Shown here piece by piece: positions 13,001 through 21,200 of a stretch of DNA of 64,000 nt. A program made the position numbers and the translations under genes. This DNA is from Halictus rubicundus. Taxonomy: Eukaryota > Arthropoda > Insecta > Hymenoptera > Halictidae. Under the pieces are notes generated by a model. It made no database searches, was not told where the DNA came from, and saw only the letters and a program-made list of their open reading frames with translations. Where the stretch lies: the NCBI RefSeq assembly GCF_050948215.1, contig NC_135157.1, forward strand, positions 248,001 through 312,000. Direction: 5' to 3'. The stretch's first letter is position 1; the number at the start of each line of letters is the position of its first letter.

Positions 13001-16000
13001 ATCGTAGCGATTTTGTAAAGGGACATCTTCTAACAAAATTGGCAGATCTTCTTGCAAAAATTGAGCGTATTTCTGTCCCGTCATCATTCCGTTAACGAAA
13101 TATGGTCCAATTACTTTGTCGTTCAAAATACCACACCACACGTTTACGATCCATTGTCTTTGATGATCAGTTTCTCGCAGCCAGTGCGGATTATCCACAG
13201 ACCAATAATGGGCGTTCCGTAGATTAATTGAGCCATGATTAGTAAATGTTGCTTCGTCCGTAAACAAGACATTAGAAAAAAATGAACGATTTTGAAACAA
13301 TCCCCATTGACAAAAGTTAATTCTATTTTGAAAATCATTCCCGTGCAATTCTTGATGGAGCGATATGTGGAGCGGATGAAATTTATGTCGGGCCAGAATT
13401 CGTATTACGCTACTTTGACTTATGCCTGCTTCCCGGGCAATTTTTCTCGTACTCGCGTGAGGATCGACAGCTATAGCTGCTAAAATATTAATTTCATTGT
13501 CTTCATCAGTCGTGGGATTCTTCCGTTTGTACTGTCTTGCATGTACACTTCCAGTACTTCGAAACAACCTGTACATATTAGTGAAAGTATGTCTAGAAGG
13601 AGTGTTTCGCGAGGGGTACCTTTCTTCATAAAGTAGTCGGGCCTGCACTGCATTTTGTCTACATTCACAGTAAATCGTGATCATATCACACTTTTCAGTC
13701 ATCGAATATAACATAGCGGAATCGCGTTTGGAAACATACTGATAGTAAATAAGAATGCTGAATAACATTGAAGGACCTTAGTATGTTTACTTTAACTACG
13801 ACCATAGTATGTTTACTACAATATTTCCTACAAGTCTCAACCGTGATAAACGTATTCTGCTTCCATATTTTAGTTTTATACGTTTTTTCTGTCCTCGACC
13901 TTGAATGACCTTGGACTAATTATAGTCACTGAATTCCTAATGAAAGGGACTATCATTGTAAGTGTTTAAAAAAGGGTGGTTCCATTTAAAAAAGTCAAGG
14001 TGACCTTGATATCTCCAAAAAATGACATAAAAACAAAATTTTTTTTTGCATCGTGTCAGCCCCATTGTACCATTCAACTTTGTCCTTACCATATTTTACG
14101 TATCTTTAGAAACAACAAAGATATTTGAGGTGCTAACGTTTGGTGACTCACCCTGTATATTTCTTGAAAAAAAAAAAACGAGAAATAAATACTGGAAAAT
14201 ACATTGTATACATACTTTAAGAAAAGTTTGAAAAGGTCAATTTGACCGGCCGTAGTAGGTTTAGTGTTAACTTCTTTAGAACATTTGATACAGATATTTC
14301 GGAAGGTCCTAGTATGTTACTTCGTAATATGAGTAGACATTGTATCACTAAAAGGTTTACATACAAAAACGTATTGGGAGATATTAGGTTTTTGCATATG
14401 AAATGTCCGATTTTAGAATGCAAATGTTATAAAATGTTTTAATAAAGAAATACTATTACGGTGTACAGCAATGCTGGGCACGGTTGAGGCCCCTTAAACG
14501 CTTGCTTCCCTCAACAACTTTTCTTCCGTGTAGCGTGCACCTTCGTCGCGTTCGCTGGTATCTCGTGTCTTCGTTGCTCCACCGTACGTACCTTCGTAAC
14601 AATACATACGAGACGGGCGAAACGCGTCCTTTCTCGATGGTAACAGCGCTTACTGAAAAGGAACAGTGGGCGCTACGGTGGGGACGGTTTTGCCTTAATT
14701 CAGGCAAATATGTCCAGCACTGGTGTACAGTTTTATTGCATATCATTTTGAGGTACAAACCTGATCCTTAAGGTCCAACGCTCAATTTTAATTTAGATAC
14801 ATTATTTTATTTTTAAATAAATTTTATTTGAACGTCAATCAATGCAGTTGCCGTGCATTCTTTTTATACGATTGGAAAAACAACATTTGACGATAGCATC
14901 AACATTTGACTATTCGTTGACAGTAAAAAAGAACTACAAAATGAAGATGACAATCTTGTAAATAAACCAATTGAATGGCCAAAAAATTCAATTTCTACCG
15001 TAATGCAATCAAGAAACTTGTAATTAATTGACAGTATACATTGATTACAATGATGCTTACTGTGGATCAATAGGTTTATTTCGAGAAAAGTTGTGGTTGT
15101 TCAACGTTACTGATAAAATCGTACGTTTCATATGCAACAATCCAGTAATAGTAAACGTACCTAAATTCCGGCAGATCATTGTCGAATTGTACGCTGGTTT
15201 GACAGAGAATGGTGAGATCGTTATTGACGACTACTGCTTTCAACTACAACGATTAAAAATATCTGTTAATCCCTGTTTGCGTCATTATGTTCGTTCAACA
15301 GGATATCTTTGATTTATTAGCCTCCGGTCAAATAAATTACATGCAACGAAGGCGGCTCGACGAGAAAAAACAAATCTGCCTATGATGGTCGATCGAACCG
15401 GCTACCTGTACAACATTCTAAATTTAATACAAAATTTGAAATTCGGAACGTTGCTTTCGAGACCACAGAATGAATATGCAAACAAGACCGTAATTCTGAG
15501 CATGCAGTTCCTCACACGCCGCTACATATGCAATCGTTTATATTTAATCAAATAAGAAACATGAAATATGCCGATGTTCGTAATCTTCGACGTTATGGTA
15601 AACCATTGATACTTTTTAATCGACGAGTTATGCTCGCCTCAACAGAATTTTAATGGTTAAACGAAAACCGTGTCCTACGGGAATCGATTATTTCCTAGTT
15701 TAATTATTCGAGCACCTCTCACCTCATAGATATGCACTAATAGTTTTTCGTTTTGGCTTTCGAATGGCATATGAACGGTCCACTTGTAAACGCGACTGTG
15801 TTTTGGTATTGAACTTTTCAAGGATTCTTTTACTCTTTTTCATCTTTATACAATTTATGCTGCGTAGAACCAGAGTTGGGCAAAATATTTATCTAAATAA
15901 AAATTTCGAATAACGAATAAAAGATAAAAAAATTTTTATTCGTTATTAGAAGGTTCGAATAAAGAAAGTATCTTTATTCGACGAGGATAGGATAAATAAT

Positions 16001-18765
16001 TTTATTCGTCGAGAATTTATCCGACGAATAAAGATAATTTTTTTTATTAGAAGCGGATTTATTCGAACTTCGAATAATTTTTTCATCTTTTATCTGTATC
16101 TTTTATTCGAAGGCTTCGAATAAATCTTCAAATAACTTTTGCCGAGCGCCGAGCTTCAAAGACCCAGCGATGACAGACGACATACAATGTAAGCGAATGG
16201 AGAATCGCGCACGTATGAAAGTTTAAACTTTTAGATTTTTCAATATATCCTCATGAAATTGCGACGAGCGAATGGAGGTGATTTTCCTGATGAAAATGAG
16301 GTCAAATTCGAGTGTAATTGAACAAGTTTCACTGATACGTAATGTTACGATAAAAATTACAATCTCATTAAAGACAGTCCAAATGATGTCGCGTTTGGAC
16401 TCATTTTGATCGGAACAAGCTCTACAACTCATTCGTCTTAACAATATTGTTCTGATTAAAAACATACAAGCATAAATTGCCAATAATGCTCGATTCTCCA
16501 TCTGCTTACATTGTAGGCTGTTGGTCGGTCGCTGGTCTTTGAAGTTCCGAGCTCGCAGAGTCGCGAGATATCGGTGTGAAACAACTACCAATCCAATTGC
16601 AAAACTTCATTATTTTTCATGATTTTTTTATGGGACTTGCGCCAACTAATTCGTGGCATTGTTCTGATTAAAATGACACTAAACACGGTACAAATTGGAC
16701 TGTATTTAGCATTTTTATCCGTAGATTTATTCGAAGGTTTCGAATAAATCTTCGGATAACTTTTGCCAGCTCGACGAATAAACGGCGACGACGGCTGACG
16801 AGGACCGACGAGCGCTAAACGTCGAAGACCCAGCGACTGCCAAACGGTATACAATGTAAGCGGATGGAGAATCGCGCATTATTGGCAATTTATGTTTGTA
16901 TGTTTTTAATCAGAACAATATTGTTAAGACGAATGAGTTGTAGAGCTTGTTCCGATCGAAATGAGTCCAAACACGACATCATTTGGACTGTCTTTAATGA
17001 GATTGTAATTTTTATCGTACCATTACGTATCAGTGAAACTTGTTCGATTACACTCGAATTGGACCTCATTTTCATCAGGAAAATCTCCTCCATTCGCTCG
17101 TCACAATTTGATGAGGATATATTGAAAAATCTAAAAGTTTAAACTTTCATTCGTGCGCGATTCTCCATCCGCTTACATTGTATGTCGTCTGTCGTCGCTG
17201 GGTCTTTGATGCTCGGCGCTCGGCAAAAGTTATTCGAAGATTTATTCGAAGCCTTCGAATAAAAGATACAGATAAAAGATGAAAAAATTATTCGAAGTTC
17301 GAATAAATCCGCTCCGAATAAAAAAAATTATCTTTATTCGTCGGATAAAAGTATTTATCCAATACTCGTCGGATAAAGATACTTTTTTTATTCGAACCTT
17401 CGAATAACGAATAAAGATAAAGTATCTTTTATTCGAATCGTTATTTAAATAATTTTTTATCTAAGTAATGCCCAACTCTGGAAGAAGTTGATGTCAGGAA
17501 ACGTTTATATTAATCGTCAGCGATATGTTTCCGTTTATCGAAGATATATAGGATCACACGTTACAATCAATATTTTGAAATTAATTTCAGGAACAGTAAT
17601 CCTTCAGCGTCTTCCTTAAATTTCAAGTGTAATACTCATTTAACATACTGAAGTCAATCAAGGATATTATTAAGAAAATAATTACATGCAAATCAGTTTG
17701 TCCAATTATTTCAAGTTCAATTAAAATTGTGATTATGCATAGCTAAAAAAGTACATTTTTAAAAATACATGCAAAAGCAGGGGACTAGACAATAAATTAA
17801 GCTCGGTGCACGCAATAAAGTTAAAGCAAACCATTGTTACTGTTTTCTAATATACATAAGACAGCACGTTCCGTAGCACACATTTGAACTTCACGAAGAT
17901 AAACTAATTTGAAAAGCTGATTTCCCTATTTTCGGGAAATCAATGTTCATAAACGTGTTATCACTCGACTGCAGATTTTCATGCAGTAAATAAAAATTGT
18001 TCATACGAATTTACGAGTTTAATTGCAAGAAATAGGAGCTACGTAGACATCTATTTCTTTTTTTTTAACCATATTATTCAGTTGAAGATAATACAATAGG
18101 ATTTTTGAATTCTTTAAACGTATTTACTGTTTCACATTTGATCTACTCATTTTTGTTACGAATGCATAAAAGCTACACAAAGTTGTCACACAAATTCGAA
18201 TGAAAGTCCCGCTGAATTCGGGATGCCTCGATTATCATGTTCTCCGTCGCAAAAGGATTCTCTGCGAAAAGAAATTTTGTGGTTTAAAAGGAACGCGCGT
18301 TAAGCGGCGCACATGCGTGATGGCCGATGCGTGGTGGCCGATGTGCGGCCCAACCAGTGACTGAACGTTGTTGAACGCTAAAGGATAAACTACTGCCTGG
18401 AAAAACGAATGTCAACTTCCTTCGCGTTGCTGCTGTAGAACCCCGCGAACTATTTCCTGGCAATAAGTAAAGCTGGGCGAAGCGGATGATACAGAGTCAG
18501 AAATAGAAATAAATAGTGGGAGAAGAAGGAGGAACAAGGGAAATGAGGCTTGACTGGCTGAGATTGTCATCCATGACACACGTCAACCATAAAGCTTTTT
18601 TGTTCGATAAGAAATCGTGTCGTAGACTATGTTCCTTCGAAAAAAAAGCGTTGGATAGACACGATGAAATGCAGGCCGACGACGATGCGATTTGTTTTCA
18701 GAGAGATTTACCTGCTGCGTGCTCAGATCGAGCCCCAAGTATGTCGCGTTCGAAGCTGCGCCCAT
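946..18765 (-). CDS. XYLB: Xylulose kinase (xylulokinase), eight exons, C-terminus outside window
   Basis: FGGY-family sugar kinase that phosphorylates D-xylulose with ATP to D-xylulose 5-phosphate in the cytosol, feeding the glucuronate-xylulose route into the pentose phosphate pathway. Spliced from exons 18712-18765, 15161-15243, 10314-10467, 9102-9281, 4035-4136, 2276-2407, 1636-1789 and 946-1090. Every junction is GT-AG and keeps frame (exon lengths 54, 83, 154, 180, 102, 132, 154, 145). The product so far is ~335 residues; animal XYLB is about 530, so roughly the last 200 residues lie left of position 1. Visible family landmarks: N-terminal phosphate-binding strand YLGLDLSTQQLKAVVV, SGCAQQHGTVYW (residues 93-104), TGSRAYERFSGPQIAKI, IDWSDGSGMNLL with candidate catalytic Asp212/Asp215, FTGDN, and the nucleotide-site stretch SLGTSDTLFLW (298-308). 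Introns are 3468, 4693, 1032, 4965, 1627, 486 and 545 bp; the three largest are swollen by transposons. Identity rests on remembered family sequence, not a search, but agreement is long and gap-free. Confidence 0.94.
1636..1789 (-). CDS. XYLB: XYLB exon 7
   Basis: Encodes TCGSNIREKLGKPVPSSSNI, then GPISNYFVERFGFDEACRII and AFTGDNSSSLI plus one base of a split Gly codon. The acceptor is tttttcag at the high edge, the donor gtaagc at the low edge. It begins the C-terminal (ATP-side) FGGY domain. Confidence 0.95.
2276..2407 (-). CDS. XYLB: XYLB exon 6, likely catalytic aspartate
   Basis: A 132-nt phase-0 exon of 44 codons: RISLISSFLASLFLGDFAPI followed by DWSDGSGMNLLNIHTKDWDD and VLLE. The acceptor is ctttcag and the donor GAG|gtaaat. 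The IDxSDGSGMNLL motif is the region where FGGY kinases place the catalytic base; Asp212 and Asp215 of the spliced protein are the candidates. Confidence 0.95.
2991..3076. repeat. (TACCA)n pentanucleotide microsatellite
   Basis: About 16 uninterrupted copies of TACCA, preceded by degenerate TACTA units. It lies in the XYLB intron between exons 5 and 6. The purity suggests a polymorphic locus. Confidence 0.97.
3750..3805. mobile_element. GACTGCGG-family MITE, one end
   Basis: Right-end fragment of a short TA-flanked family seen throughout the window: ataaatgcataaaatccg followed by gagtc and TA. The left end is not recognisable. Best copy of the family is at 9555-9700. Confidence 0.5.
4035..4136 (-). 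CDS. XYLB: XYLB exon 5 (short)
   Basis: A 102-nt exon of 34 codons, easily missed because it has no ATG and lies in a 6.7-kb gap between exons 4 and 6. It reads KLAEITGSRAYERFSGPQIA then KIARRRPEAYSNTE. The acceptor is tgcag at 4137-4141, the donor GAG|gtatat below 4035; both ends are phase 0. TGSRAYERFSGPQIAKI is one of the best-conserved xylulokinase blocks. Confidence 0.93.
5193..5300. mobile_element. GACTGCGG-family MITE, short copy
   Basis: About 108 bp bounded by inverted ends AACTGCGGATTTTTATGCA and TGCATAAAATCCACAGT with TA next to each end. It lies in XYLB intron 4. The central part is diverged and non-coding. Confidence 0.65.
5651..5664. repeat. Poly-C tract (14 C)
   Basis: Uninterrupted run of 14 C, a G-quadruplex-prone tract on the minus strand, which is the XYLB sense strand. 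Located in intron 4. Confidence 0.9.
6149..7828. mobile_element. TA-flanked pogo-like TIR element, copy A
   Basis: Inverted ends CAGTAAATTATCGTTGTATG and the complementary CATACAACGATAATTTACTG-like right end (one base differs) are flanked by TA on both sides (6147-6148, 7829-7830). TA target duplication with a CAGT end is typical of the pogo/Tigger branch of Tc1/mariner. No transposase is visible, so it is non-autonomous. The interior contains part of a hAT-like element (from 6409) and a GC-rich core at 7300-7380. A second copy lies in inverted orientation at 25360-26598: left-end sequence of that copy matches the right end of this one. Located in XYLB intron 4. Confidence 0.75.
6409..7150. 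mobile_element. Truncated hAT-like element with TTATTCGAA repeats
   Basis: Begins with CAGAGTTGGGCATTATTTAG, the same terminus as the full copy at 15871-17480, and continues with the same array of TTATTCGAA units and the block that includes GGAGAATCGCGC. In the sister element at 25360-26598 the flanking sequence CACATTGTC runs on without this terminus, so it is an insertion into the pogo-like element. The second terminus is missing. Confidence 0.6.
7833..8165. repeat. Dispersed AT-rich repeat (TTTATAACT family), copy 1
   Basis: Shares the block ATTTTTAgTCGTTTATAACT, then CCAATTgxxCAATTTCGxxGAAATTTTC, with copies at 19640-19990 and 21390-21795; a weaker copy lies around 46130-46560. No coding capacity. 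The family's class is unknown to me; boundaries are approximate. Confidence 0.5.
8228..8950 (+). pseudogene. Dead Tc1-like transposase
   Basis: Broken reading frame of a Tc1-like DDE transposase. From the ATG at 8228 it reads MKRGVNIAVLKWDKIIGHAI and SAKQIAEDTGVKTRVKN, a helix-turn-helix region. After frameshifts and stops it resumes with TDEKKCNTDGPDGFNYYYHD, the first catalytic Asp with the DGPDGFNYY motif of Tc1-like families, and GGGGVMIWGGI. Past a 150-bp insertion (8620-8769) a further stretch GKMNNQKYLDII is recognisable. The second Asp and the Glu/Asp of the triad were not found intact. Located in XYLB intron 4, antisense to the gene. Confidence 0.75.
8620..8769. mobile_element. GTAAGGGACCCA palindromic MITE inside the Tc1 relic
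   Basis: 150 bp with inverted ends GTAAGGGACCCA and TGGGTCCCTTAC; the match extends a few bases outward. It splits the Tc1-like reading frame, so it is younger than the Tc1 copy. Related palindromic sequence occurs at 52017-52217. Confidence 0.7.
9058..9068. repeat. Poly-G tract (11 G)
   Basis: Eleven G just downstream (in gene sense) of XYLB exon 4. Simple homopolymer. Confidence 0.85.
9102..9281 (-). CDS. XYLB: XYLB exon 4
   Basis: Exactly 60 codons, phase 0 at both ends. Encodes QHGTVYWGKGSRNHLRQLDP through PSPVWIDSSTTQECKILEEI and VGGPQ. The donor is CAG|gtgagt, a near-consensus 5' splice site. An open frame continues into the intron for a few residues, but only the gtgagt donor joins properly to exon 5. 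PVWxDSSTT is a conserved xylulokinase segment in the substrate domain. Confidence 0.94.
9555..9700. mobile_element. GACTGCGG-family MITE, best copy
   Basis: 146 bp, TA on each side. Ends GACTGCGGATTTTATGCA and TGCATAAACATTCGCAGTC are inverted copies. Interior is AT-rich and non-coding. TA duplication and size point to a Tc1/mariner-type MITE. At least seven related copies or ends occur in the window. Confidence 0.75.
10314..10467 (-). CDS. XYLB: XYLB exon 3
   Basis: Encodes TYGGVIQKKEEPH..., then PTLMWVKALDMILDKL and the end of the SGCAQ motif. The acceptor tttttag sits at the high edge, the donor CAG|gtaaaa at the low edge. Exon length is 154 nt (1 + 51 codons) and it ends in phase 0. The LMWVKALD stretch is a strong family match (animal XYLB has LMWVQALD). 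Confidence 0.94.
12352..12657. repeat. Left TIR of the DD41D element
   Basis: About 306 bp. Contains the palindrome TCAAGGTCACCTTGA (12500-12514) and a tandem pair CCAAGGTCA/TCAAGGTCA (12595-12613). The right TIR mirrors it at 13852-14155. Confidence 0.85.
12665..13702 (-). CDS. DD41D transposase, apparently intact (345 aa)
   Basis: Cut-and-paste transposase of the Tc1/mariner superfamily. I start it at the Met of MTEKCDMITIYCECRQN (13702) because the sister copy shares sequence from there; an upstream Met at 13768 is in the TIR side. N-terminal helix-turn-helix DNA-binding region at ~20-110 (TRKIAREAGISQSSVIRILA is the second HTH). Catalytic triad Asp149 (FTDEATF), Asp240 (YQHDGSPAHY) and Asp282 (NPLDFFLWG); 41 residues separate the last two, the DD41D spacing known from rosa-type elements. 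HQELHGNDF and VNVWCGI are shared with the other DD41D copies in the window. No stop or frameshift across 345 codons. Confidence 0.9.
   Translation of the reverse strand: MTEKCDMITIYCECRQNAVQARLLYEERYPSRNTPSRHTFTNMYRLFRSTGSVHARQYKRKNPTTDEDNEINILAAIAVDPHASTRKIAREAGISQSSVIRILARHKFHPLHISLHQELHGNDFQNRINFCQWGLFQNRSFFSNVLFTDEATFTNHGSINLRNAHYWSVDNPHWLRETDHQRQWIVNVWCGILNDKVIGPYFVNGMMTGQKYAQFLQEDLPILLEDVPLQNRYDMWYQHDGSPAHYARVARETLDSRYPNRWIGRGGTVSWPARSPDLNPLDFFLWGLLKETVYTDAPTTVEDMRQRIITACTNITSDTLIRVQHSFRARLQQCIDADGHHLEHL
14158..15160. other. Rest of XYLB intron 2, no feature recognised
   Basis: Intronic DNA. The stretch 14456-14770 is richer in GC and open in two frames, but the frames on opposite strands are mirror shadows and neither resembles a known protein. 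Confidence 0.5.
15161..15243 (-). CDS. XYLB: XYLB exon 2
   Basis: Encodes LKAVVVNNDL followed by TILCQTSVQFDNDLPEF. The acceptor is ttgtag at 15244-15249 and the donor is gtacgt below 15161. The exon is 83 nt and ends on the first two bases of an Arg codon completed by exon 3, giving LPEFRTYGGV. The LPEF...GGV pattern is typical of animal xylulokinases. Confidence 0.88.
15871..17480. mobile_element. hAT-like non-autonomous element with TTATTCGAA arrays
   Basis: 1610 bp with inverted ends CAGAGTTGGGCA and TGCCCAACTCTG, a terminus shape common in hAT families. I could not find a convincing 8-bp target duplication (flanks GTAGAAC and GAAGAAG are only similar). Both halves carry arrays of TTATTCGAA/TTCGAATAA units. 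Inside, 16197-16520 and 16860-17170 are long inverted copies of one another, both ending at the GGAGAATCGCGC block. Open frames over that block are inverted-repeat shadows. Lies in XYLB intron 1. Confidence 0.65.
17967..18180. mobile_element. GACTGCGG-family MITE copy
   Basis: Starts GACTGCAGATTTTCATGCA; the right end is a degenerate aatgcataaaagctacac. Contains the family block CTACTCATTTTTGTTACGAA. In XYLB intron 1. Confidence 0.5.
18712..18765 (-). CDS. XYLB: XYLB exon 1 (start codon exon)
   Basis: Encodes MGAASNATYLGLDLSTQQ, the first strand and phosphate-binding loop of the FGGY N-terminal domain. The start is fixed by an in-frame TGA at 18771-18769, two codons upstream of the ATG. The exon ends in phase 0 with CAGCAG before gtaaat. 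The 5' UTR and promoter should lie at higher coordinates. Confidence 0.88.
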
Positions 18766-19584
18766 ATTTCAGTCGTCGACCGACACACAATGCGACGAAA
18801 TCGAGAAACGAGTAGGCTGCCTGGCGAAGATGCAACGGCACCGACAGGTTTGAATAACATGTACACTTCACCGCGTGACCGTGGGCCGGTTCGATAGTCG
18901 GGAAACTAACTAGCCCGTGTGTAGCCTACGTTCATCCTCACCGCGATCCGAGACATCGTTACGCGCTGTTTCGCCTACGTTACGGCACAACCAGACTAAG
19001 CGGGAGTAATCTTATCGTTATTATTAATATGTAACGCGGCACATTGCGTAAAGCAGATTGATCCGCGGAGTCAAAGTTACTGTCGGGTTTACATGGTAAG
19101 CCCGATATAAGTTACGATAAGTTCACGATATTTCCATGATATTTCTGTACGATGGAATCGCGCTTGCCTCGCGACATAGAGGTTAAGTTCCCGTCGATAC
19201 TAATTTTTACAGGCTGTTCTTGGGTTTCTTTACCGGCCGATACCGCGGCATTCTTGTTCCTCGAGGACACGTTAGCTTACGTTGCACCTGATTCGCGTTT
19301 TGGTCACCGGATATTTACTATACTACACTCCGCGACAACAGTAGACAACTGAGACGCTATTTATAAAACCATACAAAATTCTATGTTACAAAAGGAAATT
19401 TCTTTTTATTGTGTACTATCTGTTATTTATTACTATTTATTTATTATCGCCTTGCCTCTTGGCTATGGCGAGGGCTCCGCTCTTCGCTCTTATACAATTT
19501 TATATATCACAATACAGTATAATACGCAATCTTACATAATATACGTGCTATGTGTTATGATTTAGTAAAGTAGACTTTCCTCTT
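18766..19584. other. XYLB 5' flank, probable promoter and 5' UTR region
   Basis: About 800 bp upstream of the XYLB start codon, richer in GC and CpG than the surrounding DNA up to about 19350. That fits a promoter and 5' UTR, but I see no convincing TATA box or initiator. The short open frames here do not resemble any known protein. From 19350 the DNA becomes AT-rich again. Confidence 0.35.
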
Positions 19585-21200
19585 AATGACGTCTGTTTTA
19601 CGCCCATTTTAGGTCTGAAAGTCTTACGAAAAGTGCGATTTTTAGTCGAAAATCGTGAAAAATGGCAATTTTCCCACTTTTAATCTTTATAACTCGTAAA
19701 CGAAGTAACCAATACCCACGAAATTTTCAGCATGAATATAATTTATTCGAGTCAATAGAACACATTTTTTATATTTTCAATACAGGCTCAGGTAAAAAAT
19801 CTGAAAAAACCAACTTTTACTATTTCTTTTGCGATTCCGACCAATTCAAATTTTTTTCAAAAATTTTTTACACCTCGTCTAATAAACTAATCCTTCTAAC
19901 TTCTCAAAAACACTAAAATTATTTGGACTAATTTGAAAAAAGTTATGCTGTTTCAAATAGTGTGTAATCAGTTTTTGCTCCTTACTGTATATATTGACTC
20001 CTGCTTCGAAGGTGAGGGGTCTTTTCTATGGCCTATATGTAGCTAACTAAGATTGTGCCTCTCTCAAAAGAATAAGGACCACATGTTCTTAAGGGACCTG
20101 GTCACAGAGTGGGGGAAGATTTCTCGTCAGTTACCCTAGAACCGTTCAGGGCCGTGTTTCGTTTAACTTTCGAGCGATTTCGTTAGGTCTAGTTCAGACA
20201 CAGCGGAAACTGTGCGGACCAACCTAGCGGTGTTTATTTACATTAATGTGTTCATATTCGTTCAAATGCGCTGTTTCCGCCGTGTCTGAACTATCCCTTA
20301 TTGTGGTGAGTGGCCCAGTTCACTGGGGACTTTGGATAGCGTTATTCCACATCGTTATTGCACGTCGTTACTTACATATTATTTAGACAAGTAAGTATTT
20401 TCAGTGCTATTATGTATCTTATGTACCGTTGTTGTTTTTGCTTATACCATTCTGCTATATTTATTTCAGTGTTGTTTTATAACTTTTCTTAATTTTCGTT
20501 CATTTTTTTTAGGTTACAATTTGTCTGATTGCTACTCGAAGTGTTGCTGTAAGCTAAAGTGCCTAAAGTGCACAAGAGGCGGAAACGATTGAAAGCCAAA
20601 AGGACACCTAGGCAGCTATATAGATGTGGCTGAAGAGGGCGGCCGATTGTATTAATTATTAATTATTAATTGTTAACAACATATTTTAGAATTATTAACA
20701 ATATTGTATTAACACATCTTGCCGGGAAGCGACTAAAGTCGTTTTGTGCGGATTTCACATCTTGAGCGGGAAGCGACTAAAGTCGTTTTTCACGAATTAT
20801 TGATGGATTATTGTTATCGATGGGTTTTTGTGATCGATGTGTTTTTACAATAAAATCGGATAGACATGCGTTGCAAAAATACATAACGTGCGTTACAAGA
20901 ATGAATGCAACACGGTAAGACTTTGGCGGCAAAGTGCCCGCGCAAGATGTGTTAATATTTAGGTACCCATAGTTACGATAATTTTAATTGTAATGTTTAA
21001 TGTTTAATTTTAATGTTAATGGTTAATGTTTAATTTTTATTTTAAGGCATACTTTGAATATTATAATAAAGAGTAACAATAACAATAAAATATTGCTTTA
21101 TCCATTCAAATTTATTTATTAATTTATTTATTAATTAAAATTTATGAACGTCTCTAAGACATCTTAAAGTCGTCTTTAAGACGTCTCTGTGCTATCTGGG
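19585..21200 (+). mobile_element. ACGTC-repeat TIR element, copy 1 (degraded left end)
   Basis: Matches, in opposite orientation, the element at 52987-56567. The right end is AAGACGTCTCTGTGCTATCTGGG; the left end keeps only GACGTCTGTTTTACG and TCTGAAAGTCTTACG. An internal pair of motifs (CAGACACAGCGGAAACTGTG and GCTGTTTCCGCCGTGTCTGA) is inverted. A repeat of the TTTATAACT family sits at 19640-19990. The block 20404-20592 is open in both copies (GYNLSDCYSKCC here, GYSLSNCYSECC there), which may be a small cysteine-rich ORF or chance. No transposase. Confidence 0.6.
20713..20951. mobile_element. TTAA-flanked MITE (piggyBac-type target)
   Basis: 239 bp with inverted ends CACATCTTGCCGGG and CCCGCGCAAGATGTG, flanked on both sides by TTAA (20709-20712, 20952-20955). 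TTAA duplication is the hallmark of piggyBac (also Kolobok). It contains a direct repeat of GGGAAGCGACTAAAGTCGTTTT. It is absent from the related position of copy 2, so it inserted after the two copies separated. Confidence 0.75.

Larger units (their letters stand above)
12352..14155 (-). mobile_element. Full-length DD41D mariner-like (rosa-type) element
   Basis: 1804 bp flanked by TA (12350-12351 and 14156-14157). Terminal inverted repeats are about 305 bp (12352-12657 and 13852-14155), starting CAGGGTGAGTCACC, far longer than the ~30 bp of classical mariners. Between them lies one uninterrupted transposase frame on the minus strand. The element sits in XYLB intron 2, with the transposase in the same orientation as the gene. 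A deleted sister copy is at 60871-62116. Near-identical TIRs and an open frame suggest recent activity. Confidence 0.9.

Noticed and set aside
12805..13483. Plus-strand frames across the DD41D transposase
   Set aside because: Antisense shadows of the intact minus-strand transposase.
16223..17142. Frames reading MENRALLAIY... on both strands
   Set aside because: Both come from the inverted repeat of the hAT-like element; identical peptides on opposite strands reflect the palindrome, and the copy at 6812-6994 is degenerate.
20404..20592. Cys-rich 62-codon ORF as a real gene
   Set aside because: The corresponding frame at 53734-53979 is partly shared, but both lie in degraded copies of a TIR element with no other coding signal; kept only as a note.
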